Of a stretch of 64,000 bases of DNA, positions 63,906 through 64,000 are shown piece after piece. Made by a program: the position numbers and the translations under genes. Numbering within the stretch: the first letter of the stretch is position 1; every line of letters starts with the position of its first letter. The stretch comes from Limanda limanda (Eukaryota > Chordata > Actinopteri > Pleuronectiformes > Pleuronectidae): positions 496,001 through 560,000 of the forward strand of contig NW_026870579.1 of assembly GCF_963576545.1 (NCBI RefSeq). Reading direction: 5' to 3'. Below the pieces are notes generated by a model that did not search any database, had not been told where the DNA came from, and was given only the letters and a program-made list of their open reading frames with translations.

Positions 63906-64000
63906 TGTCTCTCCGACCTTCACAAAAAAAGTTATTCAAGAATATCTCCTCAGATTTGGGGGAATTTCGTCGGTCGACCTCTTCCGAAGGTCGTACAAGC
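63906..64000 (+). repeat. Partial B monomer cut by the window end
   Basis: This is the first 95 bp of a B monomer: the core, the B middle cassette with GGTCGACC, and the start of the right part. It follows an A with a GCATGTC junction, as expected. The array clearly continues beyond the window. Confidence 0.95.

Larger units (their letters stand above)
1..64000 (+). repeat. Two-monomer (A/B) tandem satellite array filling the window
   Basis: The whole window is a head-to-tail array of two related monomers, A (163 or 157 bp) and B (155 bp). Tiling by hand from base 5 to base 63905 gives 225 A of 163 bp, 51 short A (one is 156 bp) and 124 B; these lengths sum exactly to the interval, so no foreign insert is hidden in it. 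All monomers read in the same direction. B is always followed by A, and A occurs in runs of one to five. Bases 1-4 are the end of a B copy and 63906-64000 are the start of another. Arrays of about 160-bp monomers with higher-order structure are typical of eukaryotic centromeric or pericentromeric heterochromatin; that location is inference. No gene, RNA gene, transposon or unique spacer was seen, so there is no gene-free interval to describe separately. Confidence 0.98.

Noticed and set aside
1..64000. CRISPR array, suggested by a regularly spaced 43-bp identical block
   Set aside because: The intervals are about 112-120 bp and are themselves repeated A or B sequence, not unique spacers. No cas genes are present and the monomers belong to a eukaryotic-type satellite.
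1..64000. A true telomere or chromosome end
   Set aside because: The telomere-type tracts are only 15-21 bp, always inside an A monomer, and never form a continuous terminal array.
1..64000. Inverted monomers or an embedded transposable element
   Set aside because: Tiling closes exactly with plus-oriented A and B monomers from 5 to 63905, leaving no room for other sequence.

Overview
The window is one uninterrupted tandem satellite-DNA array. I find no protein-coding gene, RNA gene, transposon, CRISPR array or unique sequence in 64 kb. Every base belongs to one satellite family, and all copies lie head to tail in the same orientation. This indicates a eukaryotic chromosome, in a centromeric, pericentromeric or subtelomeric heterochromatin block. 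The embedded telomere-type repeat is CCCTAA/TTAGGG. That fits animals with vertebrate-type telomeres, many fungi and protists, and a few plant lineages. It fits poorly with typical flowering plants (TTTAGGG) or most insects (TTAGG). I do not recognise the species or a named satellite.

Two related monomers make up the array. Type A is 163 bp, with a 157-bp short form, and carries an internal telomere-like tract. Type B is 155 bp and lacks that tract. Both share a three-part plan: an identical 43-bp core, a middle cassette that differs (41 or 35 bp with telomere repeats in A; 33 bp of unrelated sequence in B), and a 79-bp right part that aligns without gaps at 56/79 identity. My manual tiling from base 5 to 63905 gives 225 A of 163 bp, 51 short A (one of them 156 bp) and 124 B, 400 complete monomers in all. 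The lengths sum exactly to the interval. B is never followed by B; A occurs in runs of 1 to 5.

The monomers form nested higher-order repeats. At about 0-6 kb there are offsets of 2705, 1608 and 630 bp. At 7-15.6 kb there is a 5249-bp repeat. At 15.6-35 kb there are three copies of a 7-8 kb repeat that differ by whole-monomer indels. At 34.1-37.5 kb there are three copies of a 1119-bp repeat. At 41.5-53 kb there are two copies of a 36-monomer, about 5.76-kb repeat. At 53.7-63.6 kb there is a block related to 37.5-53.7 kb, holding local 1125-, 793- and 1600-bp duplications. A further copy of that block appears to start near 63.58 kb.

Long open reading frames exist (up to 632 codons), but they arise because the A+B dimer is 318 bp, a multiple of three, and few stop codons occur in that frame. 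I treat them as artefacts. The most notable points are the telomere-tract cassette built into a complex satellite, the invariant 43-bp core next to diverged flanks, the A/B order rule with its diagnostic junction base, and the nested higher-order structure.
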